From: Mariniflexile jejuense
Lineage (GTDB): Bacteria > Bacteroidota > Bacteroidia > Flavobacteriales > Flavobacteriaceae
Assembly: GCF_042675665.1 (NCBI RefSeq)
Contig: NZ_JBHTJI010000001.1
Coordinates: 1,364,001-1,428,000, forward strand
Reading direction: 5' to 3'
DNA: 64,000 nt
Made by a program: the position numbers and the translations under genes. Each line of letters begins with the position of its first letter. The stretch's first letter is position 1. Below the pieces are notes generated by a model that had not been told where the DNA came from, did not search any database, and was given only the letters and a program-made list of their open reading frames with translations. Positions 62,376-64,000 of this stretch are shown piece after piece.

Positions 62376-63200
62376 ATGAACCAAACATTAACAAAAACTA
62401 TTGGAAACCTAATAAACTTCATTAGTTACCCTTTACCTAACTACGCTGCAAAACAAGCTGTTAAAATATTTTCAACACCACGAAAAGGCAAATTAAACAT
62501 TGAAGAAACCAACTATCTAAAAACTGCATCTCAAGAAACCATTATTTATGAAGATGTTGCTATAAAAACATATAGCTGGAGCGGAACAAAAAGTACTATT
62601 TTACTGGTTCACGGTTGGGAAAGTAATGCTTTTAGATGGAAAGATTTAATCGAAATTTTAAAAATTGAAGATTATAATATCATAGCCTTAGATGCACCAG
62701 CACATGGCAATTCCGGAAGCAAAATTTTTAATGCTGTATTGTATTCAGAATGCATAAACATGGTTATCAAACAGTTTAAACCTTCTATAGTTATTGGGCA
62801 TTCTATTGGCGGTACAGCTTCTGCCTTAGCTATTAATAACCATAAACTTTCTCCAGATAAATTAATTCTACTTGGCGCGCCTTCAAATTTTGATGAAGTT
62901 ATTGATAACTATGTTAAAATAATGGGTTACAACAAAAGAGTTATTAAAGCCATAAATGAATACTATCTAAAATATTTTGGGTATTATCCTGAATTTTATA
63001 CTGTTGAAAATTTCATAAAGCACATTACAGCCGAAGGACTTATTATTCACGACAAAAAAGACCGCATTATTTCATATAAAGATGCACTACACATTTCAAA
63101 ACATTATAAAAATTCAAAACTAATCAAAACTGTAGGCTTTGGTCATGGTTTAAAAAATGACGTAGTTTACAATCATATTTTACAGTTTTTAAACGATTAG
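62376..63200 (+). CDS. Alpha/beta hydrolase
   Basis: The 274-residue protein has the alpha/beta hydrolase fold: HGWESNAFRWKDL for the oxyanion loop, GHSIGG with the nucleophilic Ser near residue 145, an acid in IHDKKDRIIS and the catalytic His in GFGHGLKND. No signal peptide is visible, so it is cytoplasmic. The substrate is unknown. The start codon follows directly on the cupin stop codon, implying coupling. Confidence 0.88.
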   Translation: MNQTLTKTIGNLINFISYPLPNYAAKQAVKIFSTPRKGKLNIEETNYLKTASQETIIYEDVAIKTYSWSGTKSTILLVHGWESNAFRWKDLIEILKIEDYNIIALDAPAHGNSGSKIFNAVLYSECINMVIKQFKPSIVIGHSIGGTASALAINNHKLSPDKLILLGAPSNFDEVIDNYVKIMGYNKRVIKAINEYYLKYFGYYPEFYTVENFIKHITAEGLIIHDKKDRIISYKDALHISKHYKNSKLIKTVGFGHGLKNDVVYNHILQFLND

Positions 63201-63208
63201 ATTTGTTG

Positions 63209-63216
63209 TACTTTTG
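63209..63216 (+). promoter_or_regulatory. -7 box upstream of rluF
   Basis: TACTTTTG matches TAnnTTTG exactly. It lies about 95 bp before the rluF start; a small CCCAT/ATGGG hairpin follows it. No convincing -33 element was found. Confidence 0.4.
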
Positions 63217-63310
63217 AACCTTGAAACCCATAATGGGCTTTTAGCAACTAAACCATTATAATTAATATAATCCTTGATGGATTGTAAATGGTTTTTGATT
63301 TTTTATTTAA

Positions 63311-64000
63311 ATGGAAGTAGAATTAAAACGCATCAATAAATTTTTAAGTGAAGTTGGCTATTGCTCGCGCAGAGAAGCCGATAAACTTATTGAAGCTGGC
63401 AGGGTAACCATTAACGGCGTTATACCAGAAATGGGCACCAAAATTTCACCTAACGATTCCGTTCAAGTTGATGGAAAAGACATAACCAACACTAAAACAT
63501 CTTTTGTTTATTTGGCGTTTAACAAACCTGTTGGTATTGTTTGCACTACCGATACTAGCGTTGAAAAAGACAATATCATCGATTTTATTAATTACCCCAA
63601 ACGTATTTTTCCTATTGGAAGATTGGATAAACCCAGTGAAGGTTTAATTCTTTTAACTGATGATGGCGATATTGTAAACAAAATTCTTCGCGCCAGTAAT
63701 AATCACGAAAAAGAATATATTGTTACAGTTGATAAGCCTATTTCTCAAACCTTTTTAGAACGCATGCGAGGTGGTATTCCGTTAGAAGAATTAAAGAAAA
63801 CCACTAAAAAATGTGAGGTTGAAAAAACGGGTACTTATGAATTCAAAATTATTTTAACACAAGGGTTAAACCGACAAATACGCCGTATGTGCGAATACTT
63901 AAATTATGAAGTATTAACATTGAAACGTATTCGCATTATGAATATTAAACTCGATATGCCTATTGGCGAATACCGAGAACTTACTAAACAAGAATTTACA
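63311..64000 (+). CDS. rluF: 23S rRNA pseudouridine synthase RluF (partial)
   Basis: The first 230 residues are visible; the frame is still open at the window edge. It has an N-terminal S4 domain (LKRINKFLSEVGYCSRREADKLIEAGRVTING) and the RsuA/RluB/E/F-type catalytic domain with the active-site Asp in IFPIGRLDKPSEGLILLTDDGD and the C-terminal RQIRRMCEYLNYEVLTLKRIRI. The RLDKPSEG motif and the GLNRQIRRMCEYLNYEV tract fit RluF, which modifies U2604 of 23S rRNA. RluB is the nearest alternative. Confidence 0.85.
   Translation, partial: MEVELKRINKFLSEVGYCSRREADKLIEAGRVTINGVIPEMGTKISPNDSVQVDGKDITNTKTSFVYLAFNKPVGIVCTTDTSVEKDNIIDFINYPKRIFPIGRLDKPSEGLILLTDDGDIVNKILRASNNHEKEYIVTVDKPISQTFLERMRGGIPLEELKKTTKKCEVEKTGTYEFKIILTQGLNRQIRRMCEYLNYEVLTLKRIRIMNIKLDMPIGEYRELTKQEFT

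Overview
The window is about 64 kb of AT-rich (roughly one-third G+C by eye) chromosome from a member of the Flavobacteriaceae (Bacteroidota). The evidence is direct: promoters with a TAnnTTTG -7 box, a fused ccoNO gene, a fused secDF gene, a T9SS type A C-terminal sorting domain, the ribosomal protein bTHX, DUF2911 and DUF6265-type proteins, and Bacteroidota-style FNR-like regulators. Genus cannot be fixed from this sequence alone. Almost everything is chromosomal housekeeping; there is no prophage, insertion sequence, CRISPR array, rRNA or tRNA.

Layout. 1-6.3 kb: the end of an acyl-CoA synthetase gene, then a marR-fadN-fadA-fadE beta-oxidation operon. 6.3-9.1 kb: a small secreted protein, an M1 aminopeptidase and a YdeI-type protein. 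9.1-24.8 kb: an oxygen/respiration block with an AAA+/VWA pair, an FNR-like regulator, a universal stress protein, a two-component system with a FixL-like PAS kinase and a receiver fused to an FNR-type DNA-binding module, then the complete cbb3 oxidase locus (ccoI, ccoS, ccoNO, ccoQ, ccoP, ccoG, ccoH, safE-like). 24.8-30 kb: a TetR-controlled ABC/HlyD/TolC export operon. 30-33 kb: another UspA, anaerobic hemN and a Cu/Zn superoxide dismutase. 33-44.6 kb: ECF sigma/anti-sigma, bTHX, yaaA, secDF, mdh and gyrB. 45-49.7 kb: a secreted beta-helix protein, a triple-repeat T9SS protein and a NarX/NarL-type two-component system. 49.8-55 kb: the gat operon. 55-64 kb: mixed housekeeping genes (monooxygenase, DUF2911, queE, a HerA-like ATPase, a YitT-type membrane protein, cupin, hydrolase, rluF).

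The most interesting locus is 49.8-55 kb. A short leader ORF with eleven consecutive Asn codons precedes mutually exclusive antiterminator and terminator stems and then gatC, gatA and a single long gene fusing GatB to aspartyl-tRNA synthetase. Read together, this looks like a tRNA-dependent asparagine pathway whose transcription is controlled by its own product, Asn-tRNA(Asn), through ribosome-mediated attenuation. The fusion junction carries the same AGTTAAA heptamer repeat seen in an intergenic spacer elsewhere in the window, suggesting how the fusion arose.

Two dispersed non-coding elements each occur twice. A 65-bp leader element lies 23-24 bp upstream of a uspA gene and of a HerA-like ATPase gene, in the same orientation relative to each gene. 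An 83-bp element with a compensatory change in its closing stem occurs near ccoH and near a decayed hxlR gene. Four FNR-type sites (TGA-N6-TCA) lie upstream of uspA, ccoI, ccoS and hemN, each with exactly the same distance to a -7 box, which defines a local oxygen-response regulon.
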